Of a stretch of DNA of 38,626 nucleotides, positions 30,522 to 38,626 are shown one piece after another; within the stretch, counting starts at the first letter, position 1, and every line of letters begins with the position of its first letter. Position numbers and translations under genes: made by a program. The notes under the pieces were generated by a model, which was not told the origin of the DNA, did not search any database, and was given only the letters and a program-made list of their open reading frames with translations. This DNA is from RGIG1995 sp045652425 (GTDB taxonomy: Bacteria > Bacillota > Clostridia > Oscillospirales > CAG-272), in the NCBI GenBank assembly GCA_045652425.1, contig JAZRUG010000023.1, positions 1 to 38,626 on the forward strand, in the 5' to 3' direction.

Positions 30522-33500
30522 TTATTCAAAAATCAACGGACTCTTGAGAATACCTGCGGGCTTTAGCTGATATTCATACATCCACAACGGACCGTCGTCT
30601 CTCCAGGAGTTAGGGCTTTGATAGAAGTAGACACCGGGGGTGTGGTGGACTTGAGCGAAGCCGTTTTGTCTTGTGCCGTAGAGTTTAAGACCAATCTTAT
30701 GCTTACCGGGAGTAAGACCGTCTTTTTCAAAAGTGTAGGGTGAAAATATAATATTACCTGACAGCTCATCGTCAACGAATACGTCGATAAGACCGCCTCT
30801 GTACTGTTCTGTACGAACAGCGAGTTTGCCGTTATTTCCGACTTCTGCTTCAAACTCGTAGGTAATATTACCGGTATAGAAGGGAAGTCCCTGATTAACT
30901 ATATTGCCGAAAGCGAGTTTATCGACCTTTTTAATAATAGTTTTAACGCAGCCGTCAACGCGTACGCCGAAATCACCGATAAGATAGAACCATTCGAGGT
31001 TTGTGCGTTCACCGAGGGGAACGGTAACTTCAAGAACGTTTTCGCCTTCGATAATTGCAGTTAGAGGCACGGTTTCAATAGCTTTGTCAACGTACCAACC
31101 GTCAGCCTTGGCGGTAATAGTGTTGCCGTTAAATACGATTTTTGCATTTTCGGGCTCTTCAATTGCAAGTTTTGCGTCCTCGTAATATATTTCCGAATCA
31201 AAAGTCATACGGAGATATATTTCGTGTTCGGGTTTCTTTGGGGTAATTTTATACGGCTGTGTAACCTCTTTCATACGGAGAGGTATGCCGACCTTCTTTC
31301 TGCACGCATTGTCGAGTCTGAGGAACTCTTCCGTTGGGTGCAATTCGCCGCCGTCGAGAGAATATTCTGCCATATCGAGAAGCAAAGCGTTAGGCTCGTC
31401 AAGCTTAACTGGAACTTTTTTTGTAATGATTCTGCCGTTTGTTTTGGGGTGATTAATGGGGAGGGCTCCCTCGTTTTTGCCGTCGGTAAGACGGAGCAGC
31501 ATACTGTCGTGCATATACCACATTCTTTCGAAGATGGTTTTGCCGTTTTCATATTTAGCGGGTATAGGTCTGATATCGCCCGTCATAGTATCGTATTCTT
31601 CAAGTGAGTACGTACCGTTGAGCGCAACTCTGATAATTCTCGTGGGGTCAACATCGGGACAAATGGGGTCAAGAGATTTTGTAATAAATAACCATTTGCA
31701 GTCGTTATCTTGACGGAGCTGATACATCATATCGGCAGTGCGAGTACCGTCGGGAACGTCAAATGCAACACCGCCGTAGGTTTTTATTATACGTGTGTCG
31801 ATAAACCTCTGGTCTTCAAGCGCGTCAAGTATATCGGATTTTGTAAAGCTTACATTTTTACTTATATCGTAGAGAGCTTTTGGTCTGTCGGAAATTTTCG
31901 CGTCGACGTATTTGGGACATTCGCCGAGGAATATGAGATTACCGCCTTGTTTTTTAAATTCTTCAAGTCTTTCAAGTGTTGTTGAACGCAAAGTCTGACA
32001 ACCGGGAACGATGATAGTATTGTATTCCATTTCGCCGACTTTAAGGGGAGAACCGCCGTTTTTACAGAAGTCAGGAAGCAACGACTCGCTTATGAAGTCA
32101 AAGTCTATCATACCCATAAGAAGCGTATCGCCTAACATTCGGTGATTGCTTTCGAGCTGTCTTCTTACTGCGTCAGTTTGGTTAGATGGGCCCCAATTTA
32201 TCCAATAGCTTTCGATGGGGTGGATAACAGCGACATTGACTTGCGGCTTACCTCTTGTAAGTGCTGTGTTAAGTCTTGCGAAGTGAGTTTCAATAATATT
32301 ATATCTTCTCCACCAAGGGCTCTGATAACCGATACAAGCGGGATAGTCCCTCTTTGCTTCGCCCTTCATGCTCATCCAGGTAAGGTGGGGAACACGTACG
32401 GTAATACCGAGAGCAGCCTGCCAGTCGCCTTGTAACTTATGGCCTCTGAAATCCCAGTCCCAACCGGTAACTCCGTAAAGTTCGGAGAGAACAGCTTCGC
32501 CGCCCTGTTGATGCATAACCGAAGCGCACTGTTTTGCGGTATTGAACTCGTGTCTGTTGCAGAGCAAGTCCATACCGGGCATTTTTTTGAAGGAACGGTA
32601 GCCTCTCATGGCCTCGCCGATATATTCGGTCTGTCTTTCGAGGGTATCCTCGTGCATAAGGTGACCGCCGAGCATAATATTATGGTCATCGCACCAATCG
32701 CCGATGGTGTCGCAGAAAGAGGATACGAATAGTTCTGTTACGAAATCGTGGAATTTATATCTTGTATATGAAGGCTTACCCTCGGGCAACTCCCAGAATA
32801 CTTCGGGGAGGCTGTCGAGAATATCGAAGCCGCAGAACTCTTTAAACTTTTCGGGGAAATCGTTTGTCCAAGGGAGGAATACGTCTTTTACCTCATCGGC
32901 AAATGAAAGAGTACCCTTAACGGCAAACTGTGGCTCGTCGGTAAATATGGAAGGAATAGTTTTTCCGAAATCTTCACCGAATTCCGCATAGTATTTTTCG
33001 TGAGTAGTTTCAATGAATTTTTCTATAGCCTTTTTGTTAAGCGTGTCAACATAGGGGCTGTTGTTGAACCAAGGAGTAGGTATAGCCGCCTCGTTGTAAG
33101 CATACCATTTAGTACCGTTTGCGGAGTCGTTTTCGGCTATTCTCTTATAGTACTTTAGTGAACCGTCACTGTTTAGTATAACATCATAAACGGCAACGAG
33201 ATAACCGTTTTCTTCGCGAGAACAGCCGCGTCCAGTAACGTTGTTGCGTTTTGACTTAAAATCGGGACTGTAAGGCTTTGTGGTAAAGAGGAGATCGCGC
33301 ATAACAAATTCGGGGTTTTGTGATACAAGTCCCCCTGCAGAACCGGAGGGCCAACGGTCTTCGTCGTAGAGCCAGGCTAACATATCCTTTTTCTTTGCTT
33401 CTTCAATGCAAAGGCGGATATAACCCATAAATTCATCGTCAAGGTAAGGACTTGCCATACCCGTTCTTACGTGCATGTGAAAGCCACCCATACCCATAGT

Positions 33501-33644
33501 TTTGAAATTATCGATTTGTTCGAGTAGTTCTTCTTTGGTTAGTTTGCAGTTCCAAGCCCAGAAAGGCGCCCCTCTGTACTCACAGGTAGGGTTTTTGAAT
33601 AACTCGGTATCGAGTTTTTTGGTTTGGTTTTTTGTGTAAAGCAT
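30522..33644 (-). CDS. Alpha-L-rhamnosidase, GH106-type, cytoplasmic
   Basis: Glycoside hydrolase expected to release terminal alpha-L-rhamnose. The 1040-residue product begins with the GH106-like barrel (YRGAPFWAWNCKLTKEELLEQ, FKTMGMGGFHMHVRTGM, YDEDRWPSGSAGGLV, then FTDEPQF and GHLMHEDTLERQTEYIGEAM). The latter third is beta-sandwich material (LAIEEPENAKIVFNGN, DFGVRVDGCVKTII, GVYFYQSPNSWRDDGPLW). There is no signal peptide, so it acts inside the cell on imported oligosaccharides. AAGGAG stands 6 bases before the ATG at 33644; the frame continues 33 bases upstream without a better site. It converges on the rhamnose operon and has its own promoter, so it is co-located but separately transcribed. 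Confidence 0.85.
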   Translation of the reverse strand: MLYTKNQTKKLDTELFKNPTCEYRGAPFWAWNCKLTKEELLEQIDNFKTMGMGGFHMHVRTGMASPYLDDEFMGYIRLCIEEAKKKDMLAWLYDEDRWPSGSAGGLVSQNPEFVMRDLLFTTKPYSPDFKSKRNNVTGRGCSREENGYLVAVYDVILNSDGSLKYYKRIAENDSANGTKWYAYNEAAIPTPWFNNSPYVDTLNKKAIEKFIETTHEKYYAEFGEDFGKTIPSIFTDEPQFAVKGTLSFADEVKDVFLPWTNDFPEKFKEFCGFDILDSLPEVFWELPEGKPSYTRYKFHDFVTELFVSSFCDTIGDWCDDHNIMLGGHLMHEDTLERQTEYIGEAMRGYRSFKKMPGMDLLCNRHEFNTAKQCASVMHQQGGEAVLSELYGVTGWDWDFRGHKLQGDWQAALGITVRVPHLTWMSMKGEAKRDYPACIGYQSPWWRRYNIIETHFARLNTALTRGKPQVNVAVIHPIESYWINWGPSNQTDAVRRQLESNHRMLGDTLLMGMIDFDFISESLLPDFCKNGGSPLKVGEMEYNTIIVPGCQTLRSTTLERLEEFKKQGGNLIFLGECPKYVDAKISDRPKALYDISKNVSFTKSDILDALEDQRFIDTRIIKTYGGVAFDVPDGTRTADMMYQLRQDNDCKWLFITKSLDPICPDVDPTRIIRVALNGTYSLEEYDTMTGDIRPIPAKYENGKTIFERMWYMHDSMLLRLTDGKNEGALPINHPKTNGRIITKKVPVKLDEPNALLLDMAEYSLDGGELHPTEEFLRLDNACRKKVGIPLRMKEVTQPYKITPKKPEHEIYLRMTFDSEIYYEDAKLAIEEPENAKIVFNGNTITAKADGWYVDKAIETVPLTAIIEGENVLEVTVPLGERTNLEWFYLIGDFGVRVDGCVKTIIKKVDKLAFGNIVNQGLPFYTGNITYEFEAEVGNNGKLAVRTEQYRGGLIDVFVDDELSGNIIFSPYTFEKDGLTPGKHKIGLKLYGTRQNGFAQVHHTPGVYFYQSPNSWRDDGPLWMYEYQLKPAGILKSPLIFE

Positions 33645-33678
33645 AAATGACTCCTTGAAAAATGATATCTGACACAAT

Positions 33679-33708
33679 ATTTTATCACAGAAAAGAATCA
33701 GCTGTCAA
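33679..33708 (-). promoter_or_regulatory. Promoter of the rhamnosidase gene
   Basis: On the minus strand: TTGACA (33708-33703), 18 bp, TAAAAT (33684-33679), about 35 bases before the ATG. Confidence 0.75.
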
Positions 33709-33915
33709 TAAAATTAATATACATATTGTAATAGTAACACCGTATAAAGCAATAATCAAGGACTGAATTTGACTGAAAAAGTGTCTTTATTTGCGCAAAC
33801 AATGCCTATTTTCTGTAGGTCAGTGGCTTGCTTCCGGCGGGAAGAACGGACAAATTTGCATAAACCTAAAGCCTTGCCTTACGGAAAAACAACTTATATT
33901 TTGTAATAAGAAAGC

Positions 33916-33936
33916 GGGGGGGGAATCCTCCCCCAA
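33916..33936. other. G-run/C-run hairpin in the 33709-33967 gap
   Basis: A run of eight Gs plus AAT pairs with CCTCCCCC near 33916-33936. The flanks are A-rich on both sides, so it is not a good terminator for the + strand. The gap between the two divergent promoters (33709-33967) otherwise shows no gene I believe. A frame at 33791-34021 has no ribosome binding site and runs through the promoter at 33968. Confidence 0.4.
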
Positions 33937-33967
33937 AAAATACAAGAAAAATTATTTCGTTTTCGTA

Positions 33968-33996
33968 TTGACACTGGGGATTAATTGTGGTACAAT
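33968..33996 (+). promoter_or_regulatory. Promoter of the large secreted protein gene
   Basis: TTGACA (33968-33973), 17 bp ending TGG, TACAAT (33991-33996): perfect -35 with an extended -10. The start point near 34003 implies a leader of about 220 nt. Confidence 0.85.
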
Positions 33997-34002
33997 AAAT
34001 CG

Positions 34003-34225
34003 AATAAATTACCGTGTCTAACTATACCCAAAAATAGATTTTACGGGTAAAGAAACGGTGATGTTTTGGGCAGAACGCGCACAAGACGCTTTGTATTATC
34101 TGTGTTAAATGTGGATAATGCACAAAAAACGAAACCGTATTTTCCGTTTGAGTTTAGCAGCAACGGCGGAAGGTTTTATATATTCAATACGGTCATAAAA
34201 AATTATTATATGGAGGGTATATTAT
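34003..34225 (+). other. Long structured 5' leader
   Basis: In the leader, TACCC (34026-34030) can pair with GGGTA (34055-34059) through an AAAAAT/ATTTT inner stem, enclosed by ACCGT / ACGGT pairing. The same CCCAAAA also matches TTTTGGG about 40 bases downstream, so two folds exclude each other. No known riboswitch class was recognised, and a frame at 34066-34350 in another register is not believed. Confidence 0.4.
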
Positions 34226-37200
34226 ATGAAAAAGTTTTCCAAGCTTTTTTGGGTTACTTTAGTTGTAGTAGCAGTACTTGCTTGTACGGCTATCGGCGTA
34301 TTTGCTGCAGAGACGACGTCTACTGCTGTTGTTTACGGCGAAGCGACTGAAGTGGCTGACAACTTCGATGTTGGTTTTTATTTTAAAGACAATAACACTG
34401 ATGTTGAATGTGGTAAGATCACATTGACATGGGATTCGAACAAGATGACTGCTACATCTGTTGTTGCGGCAGACGCATTGAACGGCGCGCAGTTTGGTTC
34501 GAAGCTCGAAGACGGTAAAGCTGTTATAGCTTGGGCTGGTTCTGAAATTTCAGAAGAAACAGCTGAAGGCGCACTCTTTACTGTAAGCTTTGCAAACAAA
34601 GGGGTTGTTGCAGATGAATATGTGTCTGTAGCAGTTGCAGTTGATAACTTTGGTTACACTGACAAATTTGTTGCAAATGAATTGAAAGATAGCGTAAAAA
34701 CAAACAAGGCTTTGGTTATGGGCTCGGAATTTGACGGTGCTATAACCTATGCGGCTGACGCAACTGAAACTCCTGCGGAATTCATCGCGGATGCTATTGA
34801 AGTTGCTGCTGCAGGTCAGACTGTAACTATCACTCTTGAAAAAGACATGGTCTTTAATGAGACTACGGTGATAGGTACTCCTGAAGTTGCTGCAACATGG
34901 GTTGAAGGTGGAAAGATTTCCTTTACTTCTAATCCCGCGGGCACTTACGGTATTAAGCTTGATCAAAGCCCTGTTGTTGTTATGTACGGTAAGTACGAAT
35001 TCTCCAACATGTTGCTTGATACAGTAGCTTATGCTGCAAAAGGTAGCGACAGATATGACAATGCGTTGGTGTTCCCCGATGACTCTTCTGCTGTATTCGG
35101 CGAAGGTCTTGCAAAAACAAGCAGCGCAAAGGCAATCAACATTGCAGGTAACGTAGAAGTTAACTCCGGTACATATTCTTATATCGCAGCTAACGCAAAG
35201 GGCTCCGGTGTTAAGATTGAAAAAGAACTTAACATCACAGTACAGGGCTCAACTGTAACTGCTTCTGTAGCCGGTGGTATGATTGAGGGTGCAGCTGGCG
35301 GTGGTCAGGTTAACGCAAAATCAAATGTTAAGATTTTGGGTAACGCAAAAGTAACAGGTGCGGTTATCGGAAGTGGTAGATATACCGGTGTTGCCGGTTC
35401 TGCGGGCGCAGATGTTATTATTGACACCACAAACTCGGTAAACAGAATAGAGGCTTTGTGCGGTTCACTTGATGAAGCATCTGTATTCAATATTCGTATC
35501 GTAAATGCATCTAGCATTGCAACCGTTACTGCTGCTACAATGTACGATGGTGGCACTGCAGGTAAAGATGTTGTAAGAGATGAAAATGGTGCTGTTACTA
35601 CAGCCGGAACAGAAATCAACTTCTACGTAGATGGTGGTACGGTAACAAACTTTTACGGCGGTATATACGCTACTTACACAGGTTACTATACTGAAAATGG
35701 TGTTAAGACTAACGTTACGGCTGAAACAGCAGGCAAGGCGACAAACAATGCTGCAATCAAGGGCGAAGTTAATATTTACGTTAACAGACGTGATGCTATT
35801 GAAGGTATTGAATATCCTTCGGCAAAAGCAACAATTACCAATTTCTACGGTGGTTCTGACTTCTCTGTTTGCAAATCTCAGGACCGTGCAAACAGAAAGA
35901 TCTTCGTATATGAAGGTACTACTTTTGGTGGATTCACTGCAGGCTCAAAGCTTGACGTTATAAACGGCAAACACATGGGTAATACTGAAGTAACCATTTA
36001 TGGTCTTACTCAAACCGGTAGTTCTCACATATACGGCGGTTCAAGACTCTCTTCTTCCGGTACAACTCATAGCGGTAATACGGTTATGACGTTTGACGGT
36101 ATTGACTCGTATGTAAAAACAGATGTTGCTGAAACGGATCCTAAATATGACAATACAAAGAACTTTATCCTTCAAAGTGGTAACACACGTATAGTTGGTG
36201 CATCACTTTTGTCTAACGCTACTGCTGTTCACAGCGGTGATGCAACTGTTAACTTGCTCAACGTTACTATGGGTAGAGATTATCCCGGTCATATTCACGG
36301 TGGTGCGTATGCCGATATGTCCGGTTCTAAGATGACCGGTAATACGGCTGTAAACATTATTCTTGACAAAGCAAATGGTGAAGCAAGAGTTGAAGCAAAC
36401 GTATTCGGCGGTTCAATGCTTGCTCAGGACGGTATCCAATCCGGTAATTCCAGAGTATACATTAACATTGATAACGGCACCAAGCTGATTATTGGTGGTT
36501 CTGAGGCTCGTTGCATTTACGGTGGTTCTAATGTTCAGGGTAATGCTACAACCCTCGGTGCATACCACAGCGGTGACTCCGAAGTAGAAATCGGAAGCTC
36601 TAAGGGGTTGAACTTCCAGAGTGGTAATGCAATGATATTCGGTGGTTCTTACTATACAAGAGCTAACAATGTAAAACCTGCAGGTATAGGAAATCCTGAA
36701 GATGACACATATCCTACAGCAAGACTTATTCTCGGAAATACACTTATTCTTAGAATGTTTGGTGGTTCCAGAGTTGAAGCAGCTGCAACAGTATACCAGA
36801 ACTCTTCATTGATCATTAATGGAAATGGTCTTACTGATGAAACTATAGCCGGTGGTTCATTATTTACTGCAGACAACGGTAAGCAGGTAGGTAATACTTT
36901 GCTTGAGATTAACGCCGCAAAGTCAATTGGTCGTGATTCGAACACTTCCTTTACCCTTGTTGCGACAGGTGGTATTTACACCGAAAAAGCAGGTGTTGTT
37001 CACGAAGGTAACGCAACTCTTACGTTGAATTCTTCCTATTATGATAATAAAGACAACGCATACGGTTCACTTCACAGATATGACGTGATTACTGCAGGTG
37101 GTTACGGTGTATCTAAACTTATTGGTGACTCTGAACTCAATATAAAGAATGGTACAATCAAGTTGAGAAATGCAAACCATGGTGATGCTGCATTTACAGC

Positions 37201-38626
37201 TGATACACAGCGTATCACAACCGCAGGTATCTACGGTACAGGTACGATGGAAGGTAATATTACTGCCAATATTTCAGGCGGTACGTACTACTATGCATCT
37301 AATGCCTCATTCTATATTGGTTCTTACGGCACAAACGTGCTTGCAGCTCCCGAAGGCAGCACTTACGCTCGTGGCTTCAGACAGGTTGGTGATATTACCT
37401 GTAACTTCTCCGGTGGTTTGCTTAGTGACCAGATTCAGTTGATCGGTAAAAACAATGACCTTGACGGTAATGTTTACTTCAATATGTCTGGAACTGCATC
37501 GGTTGGTTATGTTCACATGAGAAATAGTCTCAACGCAACGTTGAATGGTGATCCATCAAAGGAACCTGCTAAATACGCTTACGTAGTTACAGGTGACGTA
37601 ATTTCGAAGATTTCTGGCGGTTCAATCACTTATGGTATTAGAATTGGCGGTCCCAACACCACGGTGGCTATTATCGAAGGTAACAACATAATTGAAGTTA
37701 GCGGCGGTAAATTGAACAGAACAGATAACAGCTACAAGTTTGAATTGGGACTTGGTGGAACAACAAGGGGTAAAGACGTAATCAAGTTTGTTGGTAACAA
37801 CATTACATTTGACCCCGTAGATTCTGCAAATGCAAGCAAGACCGGTATGAACATTTGGGTGACAGGAGCAAATAACTCAGTTCTCGACTTGTTCCAGTAT
37901 ACCGGTACATATAGCCTTACAGGTAGTGGCGTAGACAAAGTTATTAATCCCTTCACAGAAGGCGTAACAGTTGGAACATTTACATCAGAAGTTCTTGAAG
38001 TTGGCACCGCGCTTAATACACTTATTCCCGAAACGGTAACAATTGGCGATAAGACATATACTTATGCAGAACTTACAGAGTTTGACGCATATACAGAAAA
38101 TGACAATGCATTTACATTTGTTGATGCAGCTACAAACGAAGTAATTACAGAAGTATCACAGGAACTTAAAGCAATTAAGGTAAAGGTTGGCGAAAGATAT
38201 TCAGCTCCCATTACGTTGAACGTAAAAGAACCTGAACCCGAAGGCGTAACAGTAAGCGGTACAGTAACAAATGCAGCATCAGACGTAACAGTACAGCTTA
38301 TTAACGGCGAAGAAGTAGCATTTGAAGTAACAGTAACACCTGTAGACGGTGCTGCAGCTTATGCATTCGACTTGGTAACTGAAGGCACATATACATTGAA
38401 GGTTACATCTGAAGGCCGTGAAACATATACAGAAGAAATTACTGTAGCAGCAGAAAACGTTACAAAAGACGTAGCACTTGTTGAGCCCAAGCCTGAAATA
38501 GAATATGCAGTATTCCCGACATCTGGCGGAATGACAGCAAGCCTTAACTTGATAGACGAAATCAAGATAAACTTTGACTATGCATTGGAAGATATGTCAA
38601 AGGCAAGTCAGTTTAAGGCAGAAAAC
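34226..38626 (+). CDS. Very large secreted protein with cohesin-like domain and beta-helix repeats (3' truncated by window end)
   Basis: The frame stays open from the ATG at 34226 (GGAGG 9 bases upstream) to the last base, at least 1467 residues. Order: signal peptide (about 1-28, LVVVAVLACTAIGVFA|AE); a cohesin-like beta domain (about 34-125: VADNFDVGFYFKDN, CGKITLTWDSNKMTATSV, GKAVIAWAGSE, GALFTVSFAN); a linker domain; a long region (about 250-1250) full of short strands with recurrent IYGGS / VFGGS / GNT / SGN turns, best read as a right-handed parallel beta-helix; then from about 1338 a carboxypeptidase-regulatory-like beta domain (GVTVSGTVTNAASDVTVQLI, GTYTLKVTSEGRETYTEEIT). No catalytic residues are evident. 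It is probably a cell-surface or matrix protein; anchoring signals would lie beyond the window. Confidence 0.88.
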   Translation, partial: MKKFSKLFWVTLVVVAVLACTAIGVFAAETTSTAVVYGEATEVADNFDVGFYFKDNNTDVECGKITLTWDSNKMTATSVVAADALNGAQFGSKLEDGKAVIAWAGSEISEETAEGALFTVSFANKGVVADEYVSVAVAVDNFGYTDKFVANELKDSVKTNKALVMGSEFDGAITYAADATETPAEFIADAIEVAAAGQTVTITLEKDMVFNETTVIGTPEVAATWVEGGKISFTSNPAGTYGIKLDQSPVVVMYGKYEFSNMLLDTVAYAAKGSDRYDNALVFPDDSSAVFGEGLAKTSSAKAINIAGNVEVNSGTYSYIAANAKGSGVKIEKELNITVQGSTVTASVAGGMIEGAAGGGQVNAKSNVKILGNAKVTGAVIGSGRYTGVAGSAGADVIIDTTNSVNRIEALCGSLDEASVFNIRIVNASSIATVTAATMYDGGTAGKDVVRDENGAVTTAGTEINFYVDGGTVTNFYGGIYATYTGYYTENGVKTNVTAETAGKATNNAAIKGEVNIYVNRRDAIEGIEYPSAKATITNFYGGSDFSVCKSQDRANRKIFVYEGTTFGGFTAGSKLDVINGKHMGNTEVTIYGLTQTGSSHIYGGSRLSSSGTTHSGNTVMTFDGIDSYVKTDVAETDPKYDNTKNFILQSGNTRIVGASLLSNATAVHSGDATVNLLNVTMGRDYPGHIHGGAYADMSGSKMTGNTAVNIILDKANGEARVEANVFGGSMLAQDGIQSGNSRVYINIDNGTKLIIGGSEARCIYGGSNVQGNATTLGAYHSGDSEVEIGSSKGLNFQSGNAMIFGGSYYTRANNVKPAGIGNPEDDTYPTARLILGNTLILRMFGGSRVEAAATVYQNSSLIINGNGLTDETIAGGSLFTADNGKQVGNTLLEINAAKSIGRDSNTSFTLVATGGIYTEKAGVVHEGNATLTLNSSYYDNKDNAYGSLHRYDVITAGGYGVSKLIGDSELNIKNGTIKLRNANHGDAAFTADTQRITTAGIYGTGTMEGNITANISGGTYYYASNASFYIGSYGTNVLAAPEGSTYARGFRQVGDITCNFSGGLLSDQIQLIGKNNDLDGNVYFNMSGTASVGYVHMRNSLNATLNGDPSKEPAKYAYVVTGDVISKISGGSITYGIRIGGPNTTVAIIEGNNIIEVSGGKLNRTDNSYKFELGLGGTTRGKDVIKFVGNNITFDPVDSANASKTGMNIWVTGANNSVLDLFQYTGTYSLTGSGVDKVINPFTEGVTVGTFTSEVLEVGTALNTLIPETVTIGDKTYTYAELTEFDAYTENDNAFTFVDAATNEVITEVSQELKAIKVKVGERYSAPITLNVKEPEPEGVTVSGTVTNAASDVTVQLINGEEVAFEVTVTPVDGAAAYAFDLVTEGTYTLKVTSEGRETYTEEITVAAENVTKDVALVEPKPEIEYAVFPTSGGMTASLNLIDEIKINFDYALEDMSKASQFKAEN

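Noticed and set aside
33791..34021. Frame of 76 codons in the gap before the giant gene
   Set aside because: No ribosome binding site, crosses the G-run hairpin and the strong promoter at 33968-33996, and has no recognisable family features.
34003..34225. Known riboswitch (c-di-GMP, ZTP, guanidine, fluoride) in the leader
   Set aside because: I compared remembered consensus elements and found no adequate match to any class.
1..38626. CRISPR arrays, rRNA and tRNA genes
   Set aside because: No regular repeat-spacer array, no rRNA-like sequence and no tRNA cloverleaf was recognised by eye on either strand; a covariance-model scan was not possible.

Overview
The window reads as chromosomal DNA of an uncultured, moderately low-GC member of the class Clostridia, probably a gut Oscillospirales-type organism. 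Grounds: AGGAGG-type ribosome binding sites, consensus TTGACA-17-TATAAT promoters, the prmA-rsmE pair, an ftsEX / M23 / S41 / greA / lysS gene string, a Tn916-type integrase and excisionase, and GC-rich palindromic intergenic repeats of a kind common in gut Clostridia. No taxonomic search was possible, so this is inference.

Layout. (1) 1-451: a palindromic repeat block, then the prmA promoter. (2) 452-9725: housekeeping genes on the + strand: prmA, rsmE, a PucR/CdaR-type regulator, ftsE, ftsX, an M23 coiled-coil murein hydrolase, an S41 protease, greA and lysS. (3) 9708-14667: an integrated element of about 5 kb in the 3' end of lysS. It holds an orphan minus-strand gene, an array of GAGTCATA motifs, a run of hairpins, a tyrosine recombinase, an SSB-like protein, a Tn916-like Xis and a Tn916-like Int. 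The displaced native end of lysS (coding PTMKPIE-stop) and its terminator survive at the right end (14651-14723), while the element gives lysS a new, synonymous-style end (PTMKPLD-stop). TTTACGAYA repeats lie just inside both ends. (4) 14723-17342: an unrecognised membrane protein paired with a LemA-family protein. (5) 17354-20629, minus strand: YitT-type membrane protein, alanine dehydrogenase and an M20 amidohydrolase, with a divergent LysR regulator at 20848-21753. (6) 21754-24435: a composite intergenic repeat, then a BlaI-type repressor and BlaR1-type M56 sensor with a visible pair of operators. (7) 24527-33644: an L-rhamnose block (AraC regulator, rhaB, rhaA, rhaD, a lipoprotein with a possible NlpC/P60-like fold) and a convergent, signal-less GH106-type rhamnosidase. 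(8) 34226 to the window end: the first 1467 codons of a very large secreted protein with an N-terminal cohesin-like domain and a long Gly-Gly-Ser beta-helix-like region.

How the genes work together. FtsEX plus the coiled-coil M23 enzyme look like an ABC-controlled peptidoglycan cutting machine, with the S41 protease beside it. The rhamnose block would release rhamnose from oligosaccharides in the cytoplasm and turn it into DHAP and lactaldehyde; no sugar transporter is in the window. The amidohydrolase and alanine dehydrogenase probably form one LysR-controlled amino-acid operon.

The most interesting part is the lysS-integrated element. Both end junctions can be read directly, and it carries two catalytically complete tyrosine recombinases, an SSB-like gene and hairpin and repeat arrays, but no conjugation or replication genes.
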